NCBI RefSeq assembly: GCF_001886715.1 | Contig: NZ_CP018082.1 | Span: 4,650,001-4,714,000 of the forward strand | DNA length: 64,000 nucleotides | Source of the DNA: Nocardia mangyaensis | Lineage (GTDB): Bacteria; Actinomycetota; Actinomycetes; Mycobacteriales; Mycobacteriaceae | Reading direction: 5' to 3' | Shown: positions 1-8,233 of the stretch, one piece after another | Layout: the number at the start of each line of letters is the position of its first letter | Numbering within the stretch: position 1 is the stretch's first letter | Program-made: the position numbers and the translations under genes | Notes under the pieces: model-generated | Database searches by the model: none | Told to the model about the DNA's origin: nothing | Seen by the model: only the letters and a program-made list of their open reading frames with translations

Positions 1-788
1 TGCGGTGGCGCGGCCTGCGGCTGCGCCGGGTCGACCGCCGCGGTGTTGCCGGTGGGCAGTGCTTCACCGCGCATCGAAGCGCGGATCTGCTCGAGCTTGC
101 TGTGCCCGGCCATCTGGATGCTGGCCTGCTGCACCTCCATCATCCGGCCCTGCACCGAGTTCTGCGCCAGCTCGGCCGAACCGAGCGCGTTGGCGTAGCG
201 ACGCTCGATCTTGTCGCGCACCGCGTCCAGGCTGGGTGTGGAGCCCGGCGCGGACAGGGTGGAGTCCATCTGCTGCAGCGAGGCCGAGACCTGCTCCTGC
301 ATCTTGGCCTGCTCGAGCTGGCTGAGCAGCTTGGTGCGCTCGGCGACCTTCTGCTGCAACATCATCGCGTTCTGCTCGACCGCCTTCTTGGCCTGAGCCG
401 CGGCCTGCAGGGACTGGTCGTGCAGCACCTTGAGGTCTTCCACCGACTGCTCGGCGGTGACCAGCTGCGCGGCGAACGCCTCGGCGGCGTTGGTGTACTG
501 GATCGCCTTCTCGGTGTCGCCCGCGGTGGCCGCCTGGTCGGCCAGGGTGACGGCCTGCCGGGCGTTGGCGTTGAGCTTCTCGACCTCGTCGAGCTGACGG
601 TTCAGCTTCATCTCCAGCTGACGCTGGTTACCGATCACCGACGCCGCCTGCTGCGACAGCGCCTGATGCTGGCGCTGCGCCTCCTCGATAGCCTGCTGAA
701 TCTGGACCTTCGGATCCGCATGCTCTTCGATCTTGGAGTCGAAGAGGGCCATCATGTACTTCCAGGCCTTCACGAACGGATTAGCCAT
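1..788 (-). CDS. pspA: PspA/IM30 family phage shock protein A (3' end cut by window edge)
   Basis: Peripheral membrane protein that binds stressed inner membrane and stabilises it. The reading frame starts at ATG 788 ([20 protein letters not shown]) and stays open to base 1 with no stop, so the C-terminus is missing. The N-terminus and the long Q/E/K/A-rich helical body (repeated [22 protein letters not shown]) match the mycobacterial 35-kDa antigen Rv2744c, which forms an extended coiled coil. A purine-rich site (GGAGGCGGGA) lies about 7 bases before the start. The clgR-type gene directly upstream matches the mycobacterial clgR-pspA pairing, in which ClgR activates pspA under envelope stress. 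The start is clear; the protein would be about 270 aa if its length is normal. Confidence 0.93.
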   Translation of the reverse strand, partial: MANPFVKAWKYMMALFDSKIEEHADPKVQIQQAIEEAQRQHQALSQQAASVIGNQRQLEMKLNRQLDEVEKLNANARQAVTLADQAATAGDTEKAIQYTNAAEAFAAQLVTAEQSVEDLKVLHDQSLQAAAQAKKAVEQNAMMLQQKVAERTKLLSQLEQAKMQEQVSASLQQMDSTLSAPGSTPSLDAVRDKIERRYANALGSAELAQNSVQGRMMEVQQASIQMAGHSKLEQIRASMRGEALPTGNTAAVDPAQPQAAPP

Positions 789-985
789 CGATTGATCCCG
801 CCTCCATCTGTGCGTCGCTCGTGTGCGACTGGTGGTGCGCGACCGTCACGCACCAGATATGTGCTTATCCTTCACCATGCGGCACCCGGACCGGTCTGCC
901 CGGCCCAATCGACGCCTGAAGAGAATCTATCCGTTCTCGCCAGCGGTGTGCAGCGTCTCGCGCGTCCGGCACGGGGTTCGCCGCG
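789..985. promoter_or_regulatory. Intergenic region between clgR stop and pspA start
   Basis: 197 bases without a gene. On the minus strand it must hold the 5' leader of pspA. I see AT-richer stretches (GGATAAGCACATATCTGG near 855-872 and GGATAGATTCTC near 920-931) that could hold -10 elements, but no convincing -35/-10 pair and no clear SigE-type motif. Cotranscription from clgR is equally possible. Confidence 0.3.
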
Positions 986-1426
986 TCACATCCCCTTCAC
1001 CAATACCAGCATCTCGGCTCTCGGCGCCGGGATGACGATGCGGGTGTCTTCGGCGATGCCGATCTTGGCGCCCTGTTCGGCCGCCGCGCTCGCGGTGGCG
1101 GCCGGCTCGGTATCGGCCGGGGCGGGCTCGGCCGCGTCGGGCTCACGCTCGGCGGCGGGGCCGGTCAGCGCGGGTTCACGCGGCGCGGAGCCGTCGGCAC
1201 CGGCCATGATCGTGCTCACGTCCCACAGCACCCGCGACAGTGGCACGTCCAGTGCCTCGCAGATGGCGGCGAGCAATTCACTGGAGGCTTCCTTGCGGCC
1301 GCGCTCCACTTCCGACAGATAGCCGAGGCTCACCCGCGCCGAGGTCGACACCTCGCGCAGCGTTCGATGCTGGGCGAGACGCGCACGCCGCAGACTGTCC
1401 CCGATTGCCTCCCGCAGCAGCGTCAT
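986..1426 (-). CDS. clgR: ClgR-type XRE-family transcriptional regulator
   Basis: DNA-binding activator of Clp protease and envelope-stress genes, homologous in sequence and position to M. tuberculosis Rv2745c. The 146-aa protein has an N-terminal Cro/CI helix-turn-helix (about residues 5-65; [16 protein letters not shown], then [20 protein letters not shown] and the typical ERGRKEAS tail). An A/P/E-rich linker follows, ending in a short conserved tail (MLVLVKGM). ATG 1426 is preferred over the upstream in-frame GTG 1441, because GGAGGAG at 1433-1439 sits 6 bases before it and would otherwise lie inside the coding region. pspA follows downstream, and the cinA-like and pgsA genes precede it. 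The linker is longer than in M. tuberculosis. Autoregulation is known for the family; here it is inferred from a palindrome just upstream. Confidence 0.9.
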   Translation of the reverse strand: MTLLREAIGDSLRRARLAQHRTLREVSTSARVSLGYLSEVERGRKEASSELLAAICEALDVPLSRVLWDVSTIMAGADGSAPREPALTGPAAEREPDAAEPAPADTEPAATASAAAEQGAKIGIAEDTRIVIPAPRAEMLVLVKGM

Positions 1427-1432
1427 CTCGTT

Positions 1433-1439
1433 CTCCTCC
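1433..1439 (-). promoter_or_regulatory. Shine-Dalgarno of clgR (decides start)
   Basis: GGAGGAG read on the minus strand, 6 bases from ATG 1426. It selects this start over the in-frame GTG at 1441. Confidence 0.7.
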
Positions 1440-1451
1440 ACCTCGTGTCAC

Positions 1452-1464
1452 CACCGTAGCGGTG
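1452..1464. promoter_or_regulatory. 13-bp palindrome upstream of clgR, possible operator
   Basis: CACCG-TAG-CGGTG is a perfect 5-bp-arm palindrome 26 bases upstream of the clgR start, in the 91-bp gap after the cinA-like gene. Its position suits an operator. It resembles ClgR boxes only loosely (CGC/GCG half-sites), so the link to ClgR is a guess. Confidence 0.3.
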
Positions 1465-1517
1465 CTCACCTCTTTCTGGCACAACGTCGAGCATCGGCCG
1501 GTGGTTCCCGAATCCGG

Positions 1518-2036
1518 TCAGTTCCGCTCCGGAACCGGATCCGATGTCGCCGCGATCACACAGCGCAGCAACTCCCGCACCGCGCTGTGCACCGCACCGA
1601 TTCTGATCGTCCACCGGTCACCGCCCAGTTTCAACCGGAGCACTTCGCTCACGCTCGGACCGGACAACCCGAGGTATACCGTGCCGACCGGATGTCCGTC
1701 CTGGGAATCGGGTCCGGCGACCCCGGTCAATCCCAGGCCCCAGTCGGCCGCGCACCGTTGCCGCGCCCCCAGCGCGAGCTGCTCGGCGGTCGAGGCTGCG
1801 ACCGGCCCGTCGAGCCGCAGCACCTCGTCGTCGACGCCGGTCAGGTGGTTCTTCAGGTCGGTGGCGTAGACGATCAGGCCGCCGCGCAGGACCGCGCTGG
1901 CACCGGGAACACCGGCGATGGTGGCGGCCAGCAGACCCGCGGTGAGCGATTCCGCGGTCGCCACGGTCTGCCCGGCCGCGTTCAGGGCCCTGACCAGTTC
2001 GGCGACCGGCGCGCCAGCGACGAGGGGATCGCTCAC
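1518..2036 (-). CDS. CinA C-terminal domain protein (nicotinamide-nucleotide amidase family)
   Basis: Stand-alone CinA C-terminal domain of 172 aa, the PncC-type fold that deamidates nicotinamide mononucleotide in pyridine nucleotide salvage. Family signatures are visible: TVATAESLTAGLLAATIAGVPGAS near the N-terminus, GGLIVYATDLKNHLTGV, and GLTGVAGPDSQDGHPVGTVYLGL, which carries the conserved GxxGP loop. It lacks the N-terminal MoaB-like half of full-length CinA. The start is GTG 2036, which overlaps the pgsA stop by four bases (GTGA), so the two genes are translationally coupled. A longer frame upstream is pgsA sequence in another phase. The domain is clear; the precise substrate is inferred from the family. 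Confidence 0.88.
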   Translation of the reverse strand: MSDPLVAGAPVAELVRALNAAGQTVATAESLTAGLLAATIAGVPGASAVLRGGLIVYATDLKNHLTGVDDEVLRLDGPVAASTAEQLALGARQRCAADWGLGLTGVAGPDSQDGHPVGTVYLGLSGPSVSEVLRLKLGGDRWTIRIGAVHSAVRELLRCVIAATSDPVPERN

Positions 2037-2689
2037 GAGCGGGACTCGCCGCGCGCGCGTCCTCCCGCGAACCACAGCCGGGCCGCCTGCCCGACGTAGT
2101 CCAGGCCGGTGACCACCGTCAGCACGACGGCCAGATACATCAGGACCATCCCCGCGGTGGCAAAGGCGCCCGACAGCGGCAACACCAGCAGCGCGATGGC
2201 CACCGATTGCACCAGGGTCTTGAGCTTGCCGCCGCGGCCGGCCGGGATCACCCCGCGTCGCACGACCACCAGCCGCAGCAGGGTGATTCCGATCTCACGG
2301 CCACAGATCACCAGGGTGATCCACCAGGGCAGATCCCCCAGGATCGAGAGTCCGATCAGGGCCGCGCCGATCAGCGCCTTGTCCGCGATGGGGTCGGCGA
2401 GCTTGCCGAAATCGGTGACAAGGCCGTATTTGCGGGCCAGTTGCCCGTCGAAGCGATCGGTGATCGCGGCCACGCCGAACACGGCCGCGGCGATGATCCG
2501 CCAGCGCGTGTCATGACCGTCCGCGGCGAACAGCGCGAGCACGAACAGCGGCACCAGCACGATGCGCGCGACGGTCAGCACATTGGCGATGTTGAGCAGC
2601 GGAACCTGTGGTTCGGCCCGCTCCGGCACCGCGCGCGGCGGTGCGTGGGCACCCGACCCACGATCGATTTCTTCGGGTCGCACGCTCAT
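2033..2689 (-). CDS. pgsA: CDP-alcohol phosphatidyltransferase (PgsA-type)
   Basis: Integral membrane enzyme of phospholipid synthesis. By family it makes phosphatidylglycerol phosphate from CDP-diacylglycerol and glycerol-3-phosphate. The 218-aa protein has the full CDP-alcohol phosphotransferase motif D-x2-DG-x2-AR-x8-G-x3-D-x3-D (DRFDGQLARKYG then GKLADPIAD), plus hydrophobic helices such as VLTVARIVLVPLFVLALFA and VAIALLVLPLSGAFATAGMV. A polar N-terminal leader of about 35 aa precedes the first helix. ATG 2689 follows GGAGACAGC. It corresponds in position to M. tuberculosis pgsA3 (Rv2746c), upstream of clgR, and probably leads a pgsA-cinA-clgR-pspA operon. CDP-alcohol transferases are hard to separate by sequence alone, so the polar-head substrate is less certain than the chemistry. 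Confidence 0.9.
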   Translation of the reverse strand: MSVRPEEIDRGSGAHAPPRAVPERAEPQVPLLNIANVLTVARIVLVPLFVLALFAADGHDTRWRIIAAAVFGVAAITDRFDGQLARKYGLVTDFGKLADPIADKALIGAALIGLSILGDLPWWITLVICGREIGITLLRLVVVRRGVIPAGRGGKLKTLVQSVAIALLVLPLSGAFATAGMVLMYLAVVLTVVTGLDYVGQAARLWFAGGRARGESRS

Positions 2690-2932
2690 GCTGTCTCCGT
2701 CCGGCATGCTCGGGCGCCCTCCGTGGTGACGCGAGCTGCCGCCTCCAGGCGCTGACCTCTCATGCCCTGCCCTCTCGGCACTCACCGGCACTGCGCCGAG
2801 ATCCAGCAATTTCGCGCGTGGTTTGCTCGCGCGGTCGCAACCGTCCGATCCGGTCGTCGGGCCCGGCGCGATGCGGTGAGCGGAACGACAGGATGTGCGG
2901 CACATGTTCAGACTATCGGTAACCGGGCCGAC

Positions 2933-2938
2933 TACTGT
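2933..2938 (+). promoter_or_regulatory. Candidate -10 element for a leaderless argA transcript
   Basis: TACTGT ends 7 bases before ATG 2946, so the expected transcription start falls on or next to the start codon. No Shine-Dalgarno is seen before that ATG. Leaderless mRNAs are common in this group. No convincing -35 was found. Confidence 0.3.
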
Positions 2939-2945
2939 GCACCCC

Positions 2946-3512
2946 ATGACCTCACGGGGACCACTGAGTGGTTCGACCAGCGACGCGCACCCTGTCGCGC
3001 CCACTGTGGCGCCTCTTCCGCACCTGATCGTCCGACGCGCGCGAACCTCCGATGTTCCCGAGATCAAGCGCCTGGTCGACGAGTACGCGGGTCGGATCCT
3101 GCTGGAGAAGAATCTGGTCACCCTGTACGAGGCCGTGCAGGAGTTCTGGGTCGCCGAGCTGGACGGTCAGGTCGTCGGCTGTGGCGCACTGCACGTGCTG
3201 TGGGCCGATCTGGGCGAGGTGCGAACGGTCGCGGTCGATCCGGTGGTGAAGGGCCGCGGGGTGGGCGGCGCGGTGGTGCAGCACCTGATCGCGGTCGCGC
3301 GTGAGCTGCAGTTGCAGCGGGTGTTCGTGCTGACCTTCGAGGTGGATTTCTTCAGCAGGCACGGTTTCGTCGAGATCGATGGCACGCCGGTGACCGCGGA
3401 GGTCTATGCCGAGATGTGCCGGTCCTACGACACCGGTGTGGCCGAGTTCCTCGACCTGAGCTTCGTCAAGCCCAACACCTTGGGTAACACCCGCATGCTG
3501 CTCACGCTCTGA
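2946..3512 (+). CDS. argA: GNAT amino-acid N-acetyltransferase (ArgA type)
   Basis: Acetyl-CoA-dependent N-acetyltransferase of 188 aa that acetylates the alpha-amino group of glutamate (or glutamine) as the first step of arginine synthesis. The call rests on close likeness in sequence and position to M. tuberculosis Rv2747. GNAT motifs are visible: IVRRARTSDVPEIKRLVDEYAG at the start of the fold, EFWVAELDGQVVGCGALHVLW, the acetyl-CoA loop VVKGRGVGGAVVQHLI, and FSRHGFVEI near the end. An unusual N-terminal leader of about 30 aa rich in P/S/T precedes the fold. ATG 2946 fits the leaderless arrangement better than the upstream in-frame ATG at 2895. The gene is divergent from pgsA across a 256-bp gap. 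Confidence 0.87.
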   Translation: MTSRGPLSGSTSDAHPVAPTVAPLPHLIVRRARTSDVPEIKRLVDEYAGRILLEKNLVTLYEAVQEFWVAELDGQVVGCGALHVLWADLGEVRTVAVDPVVKGRGVGGAVVQHLIAVARELQLQRVFVLTFEVDFFSRHGFVEIDGTPVTAEVYAEMCRSYDTGVAEFLDLSFVKPNTLGNTRMLLTL

Positions 3513-3568
3513 TTTCCCCGCTCGATCCCGCCCGGATCAGCCGGGCACCCGCAGAAAGCGATACGCCC

Positions 3569-3913
3569 GTGCCGATTTTCGCCGTCCACTACACCTACAC
3601 CGACGACACCGCGGCCGACCGCGCGATTCACCGTCCCGAGCACCGGGCGTGGCAGAACGCACTCGTGGACACCGCGATGCCCCCGGCGGGCCCGGAGGCG
3701 GTGGCGGAACGCGACCACGCGGGGTCGCGTTCCGCCACCGTTTTGCTCAGCAGCGGCCCGTACCCGGACGGTACGGGCGCGCTGCTGCTCTTCCGCGCCG
3801 AAAACGCCGCCGCACTGACCGAACTGCTCGGCCACGATCCGTTCGCCGAGAAGAACCTGATCGAGGCCGTGCGCGTCGTCGAGTGGCTGCCGGTGATGGG
3901 CGCCTTCGCCTGA
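3569..3913 (+). CDS. YciI-like domain protein with an unusual internal insertion
   Basis: Small 114-aa protein of the YCII fold, a dimeric alpha-beta-barrel family of poorly known function. The start (MPIFAVHYTYTDD), the central LLSSGPYPDGTGALLLFRA and the end (HDPFAEKNLIEAVRVVEWLP) match the family. About 20 residues between NALVD and LLSSGP (TAMPPAGPEAVAERDHAGSR) have no counterpart in the usual 90-95-aa members. They are encoded by a perfect 18-bp inverted repeat listed separately. The start is GTG 3569 with only a weak purine-rich stretch (AGAAAGCG) upstream. It lies 56 bases after argA and converges with terC. Function is unassigned; residues HRPEH near the N-terminus include a His conserved in many members. 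Confidence 0.8.
   Translation: MPIFAVHYTYTDDTAADRAIHRPEHRAWQNALVDTAMPPAGPEAVAERDHAGSRSATVLLSSGPYPDGTGALLLFRAENAAALTELLGHDPFAEKNLIEAVRVVEWLPVMGAFA
3699..3740. repeat. Perfect 18-bp inverted repeat inside the YciI-like gene
   Basis: Left arm 3699-3716 (CGGTGGCGGAACGCGACC), 6-base loop 3717-3722, right arm 3723-3740, with all 18 bases complementary, followed at once by TTTTG. It looks like a plus-strand intrinsic terminator but lies wholly inside a coding frame, which it keeps open. It encodes the family-atypical insertion. Its origin as an inserted palindromic element is an inference. Confidence 0.75.
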
Positions 3914-3919
3914 GCGGAC

Positions 3920-4906
3920 CTACTGTTCGGCCTTGTCGCGGTTGCGGGTGCGGATCAGGCTGGCCACCGTCGCGATCGTCAGGATGCCGATGATCACCGA
4001 CAGCGACAGCACGGTGGAGATCTCCGGCACGCTCACGTGCTCGCCACCGTTGATGAACGGCAGCGTGTTCTCGTGCAACGCGTGCAGGACCAGCTTGACG
4101 CCGATGAAGGCCAGGATCGCGGACAGGCCGTAGGACAGATACACCAGCCGGTCCAGCAGGCCACCGATGAGGAAGTACAGCTGACGCAAGCCCATCAGCG
4201 CGAAGGCGTTGGCGGTGAACACCAGGTACGGCTCTTGGGTGAGGCCGTAGATGGCCGGAATCGAGTCGAGGGCGAACAGCAGGTCGGCGAAACCGATGGC
4301 GAGCAGGGCCAGCAGCAGCGGAGTCACCACCCGCTTGCCGTCGATCTTGGTGATCAGCTTGTCGCCGTCGTAGTGATCGGTGGTCGGCAGGAAGCGTTTG
4401 GCCAGCACGACGATGCGGCTGTCGCGCTTCTCCTCGTGCTCGGCCTCGTGCCCGCTCTCGCGCAGCAGGTTCACGGCGGTGTAGATCAAGAACGCGCCGA
4501 ACAGGTAGAACACCCAGCTGAACGCGTTGATCGCGGCCGCGCCGACGGCGATGAACGCGCCGCGCATGACCAGCGCGAGCACGATGCCGATGAGCAGCAC
4601 CTTCTGCTGGTAGATCCGCGGCACGGCGAAGGTGGTCATGATGATGAGGAAGATGAACAGGTTGTCCACCGAGAGCGCCTTCTCGGTGACGAAGCCCGCG
4701 TAGTACTCCCCCGCGTACACCCCGCCCCATTGCCAGGCCACGAACAGCCCGAACAGCAGCGCGATGCTGATGTAGACCGCCGACCAGAAACCCGACTCCT
4801 TGAAGGAGGGATCGTGCGGTGTGCGCACATGCGCGAAGAAGTCGAAGACGAACAGGCCGAGAATCACCACCGCGGTGATCACCCAGACGAGCGCGGTCAC
4901 CTGCAT
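3920..4906 (-). CDS. TerC family integral membrane protein (probable metal-ion exporter)
   Basis: Polytopic membrane protein of 328 aa in the TerC/Alx family. Members act in manganese export or metal loading of exported proteins, and in tellurite resistance. About eight or nine hydrophobic segments are visible, beginning with ALVWVITAVVILGLFVFDFF. Both family signatures are intact: the first half has FVTEKALSVDNLFIF and the second FADLLFALDSIPAIYG, each with the paired acidic residues thought to bind metal. A charged cytoplasmic loop (HEAEHEEKRDSR) separates the halves. ATG 4906 has no strong ribosome-binding site. I looked upstream for a yybP-ykoY manganese riboswitch and saw none. The MntR-type regulator elsewhere in this window is a possible but unproven controller. 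Confidence 0.88.
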   Translation of the reverse strand: MQVTALVWVITAVVILGLFVFDFFAHVRTPHDPSFKESGFWSAVYISIALLFGLFVAWQWGGVYAGEYYAGFVTEKALSVDNLFIFLIIMTTFAVPRIYQQKVLLIGIVLALVMRGAFIAVGAAAINAFSWVFYLFGAFLIYTAVNLLRESGHEAEHEEKRDSRIVVLAKRFLPTTDHYDGDKLITKIDGKRVVTPLLLALLAIGFADLLFALDSIPAIYGLTQEPYLVFTANAFALMGLRQLYFLIGGLLDRLVYLSYGLSAILAFIGVKLVLHALHENTLPFINGGEHVSVPEISTVLSLSVIIGILTIATVASLIRTRNRDKAEQ

Positions 4907-5365
4907 GTCGTGGTCCGATCGAAGTAGTTCATGCCGCCCATAATGCCCGAAATGTCCGTTTCAGCCAGTACCGCGTGGATGTGTGCCGCCATGATTTCAC
5001 ACACAGGCGCCACCGCCCCTATCCACCCGCCCCGGCCGCGCCGGAAAACCCGTACCGTCGCACGAGGCCGCGCTGCTACCGTCATCGCACCGACCGAATC
5101 CACCGGCACCCGCGAGAGGAGCGAGCCGTGACCGAACCCACCGCGCAGTACCAGCGCCGGGCACCGATGCACCGGCTGCCCTCGAATGCCGGTCTACCGC
5201 AACGCCGTTCGCGCGTTCGCGGCGACTCCTGACCGGTACTCCCCCGGCCTGACCACAGGCCATCCCGTCCTCCGACGGTCCTCCCACGTTCCCGGCCGCA
5301 TCGAGCTCGCCAGGTCCCTCCTCGTTCGTCGCCGCCTGCTCCCGGCACGGTCAGAGCAAACCCCG
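4907..5365. other. 459-bp gap between terC start and ftsK stop
   Basis: Holds the terC upstream region on the minus strand and a possible short plus-strand ORF (5128-5232). Two TACCGT motifs (about 5061-5066 and 5085-5090) resemble -10 elements for that ORF. No transposon remnant, tRNA or recognisable riboswitch is seen. Confidence 0.4.
5128..5232 (+). CDS. Candidate 34-aa small protein with a good ribosome-binding site
   Basis: GTG 5128 is preceded by AGAGGAG at 5115-5121, 6 bases away. The frame runs 34 codons to TGA 5232 (VTEPTAQYQRRAPMHRLPSN, then a basic tail rich in Arg). The peptide is strongly cationic with no hydrophobic segment. I do not recognise it. It could be a real small protein, a leader peptide, or a chance open frame in GC-rich DNA. 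The site quality and the TACCGT boxes upstream are the only support. Confidence 0.25.
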   Translation: MTEPTAQYQRRAPMHRLPSNAGLPQRRSRVRGDS

Positions 5366-7921
5366 CTACTCGTCCTCGGCTCCGCCCGGCTCCCCGCCAC
5401 GGATCGACCACAGCAACCCGTCCAGCTCGTCCGGCTTGATGAGCACGTCGCGCGCCTTGGACCCCTCGCTGGGTCCGACGACGCCACGCGTCTCCATCAG
5501 GTCCATCAACCGGCCCGCCTTGGCGAAGCCCACCCGCAACTTGCGCTGCAGCATCGACGTCGAGCCGAACTGCGAGGTGACCACCAGCTCCACCGCCTGC
5601 AGCAGGACGTCCATGTCGTCGCCGATATCGGGATCGACGTCCTTGGCCTCGCCCGCCTTGGCGGCGGTGACGCCCTCCTGGTACTCCGGCTCGGCCTGGG
5701 TCTTGCTGAACTCGACGACCCCCTGGATCTCCTCGTCGGAGATGAAGGCGCCCTGCAGCCGGGTCGGCTTGCCCGCGCCCATCGGCAGGAACAGCCCGTC
5801 GCCCATGCCGATCAGCTTCTCCGCGCCCGGCTGATCGAGGATCACCCGCGAATCGGTGAGCGAGGACGTGGCGAAGGCCAGTCGCGAGGGCACATTGGTC
5901 TTGATCAGGCCGGTCACCACATCCACCGACGGGCGCTGGGTGGCCAGCACCAGGTGGATGCCGGCCGCGCGCGCCTTCTGGGTGATCCGCACGATCGCGT
6001 CCTCGACGTCGCGCGGCGCGGTCATCATCAGATCGGCGAGCTCGTCGACGATGGCCAGGATGTAGGGGTAGGGCCGGTAGACCCGTTCGCTGCCCAGCGG
6101 CGCGGTGATCTGGCCCGACTTCACCTTCTTGTTGAAGTCGTCGATGTGGCGCACCTTGTTGGCCTGCATGTCCTGGTAGCGCTGTTCCATCTCCTCCACC
6201 AGCCACGCCAGCGCGGCGGCGGCTTTCTTGGGCTGGGTGATGATGGGCGTGATCAGGTGCGGAATGCCTTCGTAGGGCGTGAGTTCCACCATCTTCGGGT
6301 CGATCAGGATCATCCTGACCTCCTCGGGGGTGGCCCGGTGCAGCAGCGAGATCAGCATCGAGTTGACGAAGCTGGACTTACCCGAGCCGGTCGACCCCGC
6401 CACCAGCAGATGCGGCATCTTGGCCAGGTTGGCCGAGACGAACTCGCCCTCGATGTTCTTGCCGAGGCCGATCACCAGTGGATGATGGTCGTTGCGGGTG
6501 TGCGGCGACTTGAGCACGTCGGCCAGGCGCACCAGTTCACGGTCGGCGTTGGGCACCTCGATGCCGACGGCCGACTTGCCGGGGATGGGCGCGAGCAGGC
6601 GCACGTTCTCGGTGGCGACGGCGTAGGCCAGGTTGCGCGCCAGCGCGGTGATCTTCTCGACCTTGACGCCGGGGCCCAGCTCCACCTCGTAGCGGGTGAC
6701 CGTCGGGCCACGCACGAAGCCGGTGACCGCGGCGTCGATCTTGAACTGCACCAGCACCTCGGTGATCGCCTCGATCATCGACTCGTTGGCGGCCGAACGC
6801 TTCTTGGGCGGGTCACCGTCGAGCAGCAGGGTCAGCGGCGGCAGCGTGTAGTCCCCGTCGACGACCCGGTCGGTGACGAACTCCGGTTCCGGCGGCGCGG
6901 GCGGGGTCTGATCGACGGCCTTGGCGGGCGGACGCTTGCGCGCCGGTTTCGGGGCGGGCGCCGGCGCGGGCGGCTCCTCGACGATCGGCTTGGCATCGCG
7001 CAGCGGCGGTTCACCCAGGGATTCGGTGATCGCGTCGGAGCCGCCGAACTCGTCGGGCGGGTAGTTGTCGTCGGGATTTCGGCCGCGGCGGCGGGTTCGG
7101 TTGCGGTGCACCGGGAATCCGTCGGCGTCGTAGTTGGCCGGGTCGTACGGGTCGCCGTCGTCGGCGTATTCGCCGAGGCCGAAGTACTCGCGCAACCTGG
7201 TCGGCACCTCACGCACCGTGGTCCCGGTGAGCAGCAGGACGCCGAAGATGATGGCCAGCAACAGGATCGGCAACGCGAGCCAGGGGGTCAGCCCCTGCCC
7301 GAGCGGGCCGCCGATCGCGTAGCCCAGGGCGCCCGCGGCCCTGGACCGCCCGTGCGCGTCGGTGGGCGAACCAGCCGCCAGATGCCACAGGCCCAGGGCG
7401 GGCAGCACAACGAGCAGACCGCCGAGGACCAGCCGGGGCCGGATCTCGGGATGCGGTTCGGTGCGCATCAGCACCACCGCCAGCGCCACGAACAGGATCG
7501 GGGCCAGCGCGGCGGCCGACCCGGCGACCGCGCGTACGACGTCTTCGAGGAAGCGACCGACCGGCCCACCGGCCGAGAGCCACACCGCGGCGGCGATGAT
7601 CGCGCTCAGGGCGATGAGTCCCAGGCCGATGCCGTCGCGCCGGTGCCCGTGTTCGAGTTCACCCGCCCGGCTCAGCGTGCGGGTGGTGGCGCCGAGACCG
7701 CGGGCCAGCATGGTCCAGCCGCTGCCGATCCCGCGGCCGATCACCGCCAGCGGGGCGGTGTTGGAGGCGCGTTTGACCGGCCTGCGGACGGGCGTGGTGC
7801 GCCCGCGCGGTGCCGACGACGCTCGCGGGTTCGCCGAACGAGACCGCGCCGAGGGCGCGCGCCCCCCGCTCGATCCCGCCCGCGCACGAGAGGTCGTGGT
7901 GCTGCGGGACTTACCTGCCAT
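5366..7921 (-). CDS. ftsK: DNA translocase FtsK/SpoIIIE
   Basis: Septum-located ATP-driven motor that pumps chromosome ends into daughter cells, 851 aa. A basic, Ser/Arg-rich N-terminal tail (about 60 residues) is followed by four membrane helices ([71 protein letters not shown]). A Pro/Ala/Asp-rich linker then leads to the motor: alpha subdomain ([20 protein letters not shown]), Walker [10 protein letters not shown] with Lys at about 515, and Walker [14 protein letters not shown] near 620. The C-terminal gamma winged-helix ([20 protein letters not shown]) reads polarity sequences. ATG 7921 (MAGKSRST) is chosen as in mycobacterial homologues; a GTC-linked ATG two codons upstream is the alternative. 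It corresponds to Rv2748c. Confidence 0.95.
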   Translation of the reverse strand: MAGKSRSTTTSRARAGSSGGRAPSARSRSANPRASSAPRGRTTPVRRPVKRASNTAPLAVIGRGIGSGWTMLARGLGATTRTLSRAGELEHGHRRDGIGLGLIALSAIIAAAVWLSAGGPVGRFLEDVVRAVAGSAAALAPILFVALAVVLMRTEPHPEIRPRLVLGGLLVVLPALGLWHLAAGSPTDAHGRSRAAGALGYAIGGPLGQGLTPWLALPILLLAIIFGVLLLTGTTVREVPTRLREYFGLGEYADDGDPYDPANYDADGFPVHRNRTRRRGRNPDDNYPPDEFGGSDAITESLGEPPLRDAKPIVEEPPAPAPAPKPARKRPPAKAVDQTPPAPPEPEFVTDRVVDGDYTLPPLTLLLDGDPPKKRSAANESMIEAITEVLVQFKIDAAVTGFVRGPTVTRYEVELGPGVKVEKITALARNLAYAVATENVRLLAPIPGKSAVGIEVPNADRELVRLADVLKSPHTRNDHHPLVIGLGKNIEGEFVSANLAKMPHLLVAGSTGSGKSSFVNSMLISLLHRATPEEVRMILIDPKMVELTPYEGIPHLITPIITQPKKAAAALAWLVEEMEQRYQDMQANKVRHIDDFNKKVKSGQITAPLGSERVYRPYPYILAIVDELADLMMTAPRDVEDAIVRITQKARAAGIHLVLATQRPSVDVVTGLIKTNVPSRLAFATSSLTDSRVILDQPGAEKLIGMGDGLFLPMGAGKPTRLQGAFISDEEIQGVVEFSKTQAEPEYQEGVTAAKAGEAKDVDPDIGDDMDVLLQAVELVVTSQFGSTSMLQRKLRVGFAKAGRLMDLMETRGVVGPSEGSKARDVLIKPDELDGLLWSIRGGEPGGAEDE

Positions 7922-8233
7922 GACCATCAGGCTAGCCGCTCGGGCACCGTCCGGACCATCCGCAACACTGGTCCCACCCCGGTTCAGGTGCCGGTTCGAC
8001 ACTACGCCGCAGGTCGCGGTGCTTGCGGTCAGCTCGCGAAAGGCGCACTCGAGACTGCGTTTCGCACGAGTTCGACCAGCGGCACCGGTGCCGAGACCTT
8101 ACAAGAAACTTGTCAGATCCCTTTGGCGCAGGCCAGATCCCGGCTCGCTCGCTGGTGTGTCGGGGCCCTGCCCGGTACGTTGTCACTGGTCCATCGGGTC
8201 GTGGACCAGTGAACAGATGAAGGGGATTTGATC
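7922..8233. other. 312-bp gap between divergent ftsK and the DUF4189 gene
   Basis: Should contain both divergent promoters. The clearest structure is the inverted repeat at 8184-8211. A TACGTT at 8175-8180 could be a -10 for the plus-strand gene, but no good -35 precedes it. Nothing coding is apparent. Confidence 0.35.
8184..8211. promoter_or_regulatory. Perfect 10-bp inverted repeat in the DUF4189 gene leader
   Basis: CACTGGTCCA (8184-8193), 8-base loop, TGGACCAGTG (8202-8211). It ends 9 bases before the Shine-Dalgarno and 22 bases before GTG 8234. It could be an operator or an mRNA hairpin that shields or stabilises the 5' end. No U-run follows, so it is not an ordinary terminator. Confidence 0.5.

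Noticed and set aside
3520..3545. Small GCCCGG/CCGGGC hairpin after argA
   Set aside because: Only 6-bp arms and no U-run, and the next gene follows at once, so it is not called as a terminator.
4907..5127. yybP-ykoY manganese riboswitch upstream of terC
   Set aside because: Looked for because TerC genes often have one; no matching conserved loops or P1 stem seen.
5186..8212. 1008-codon plus-strand open frame opposite ftsK, and similar ones opposite rnj, pnp and infB
   Set aside because: Antisense shadows of clearly identified genes, with no recognisable domain and no credible start signals.
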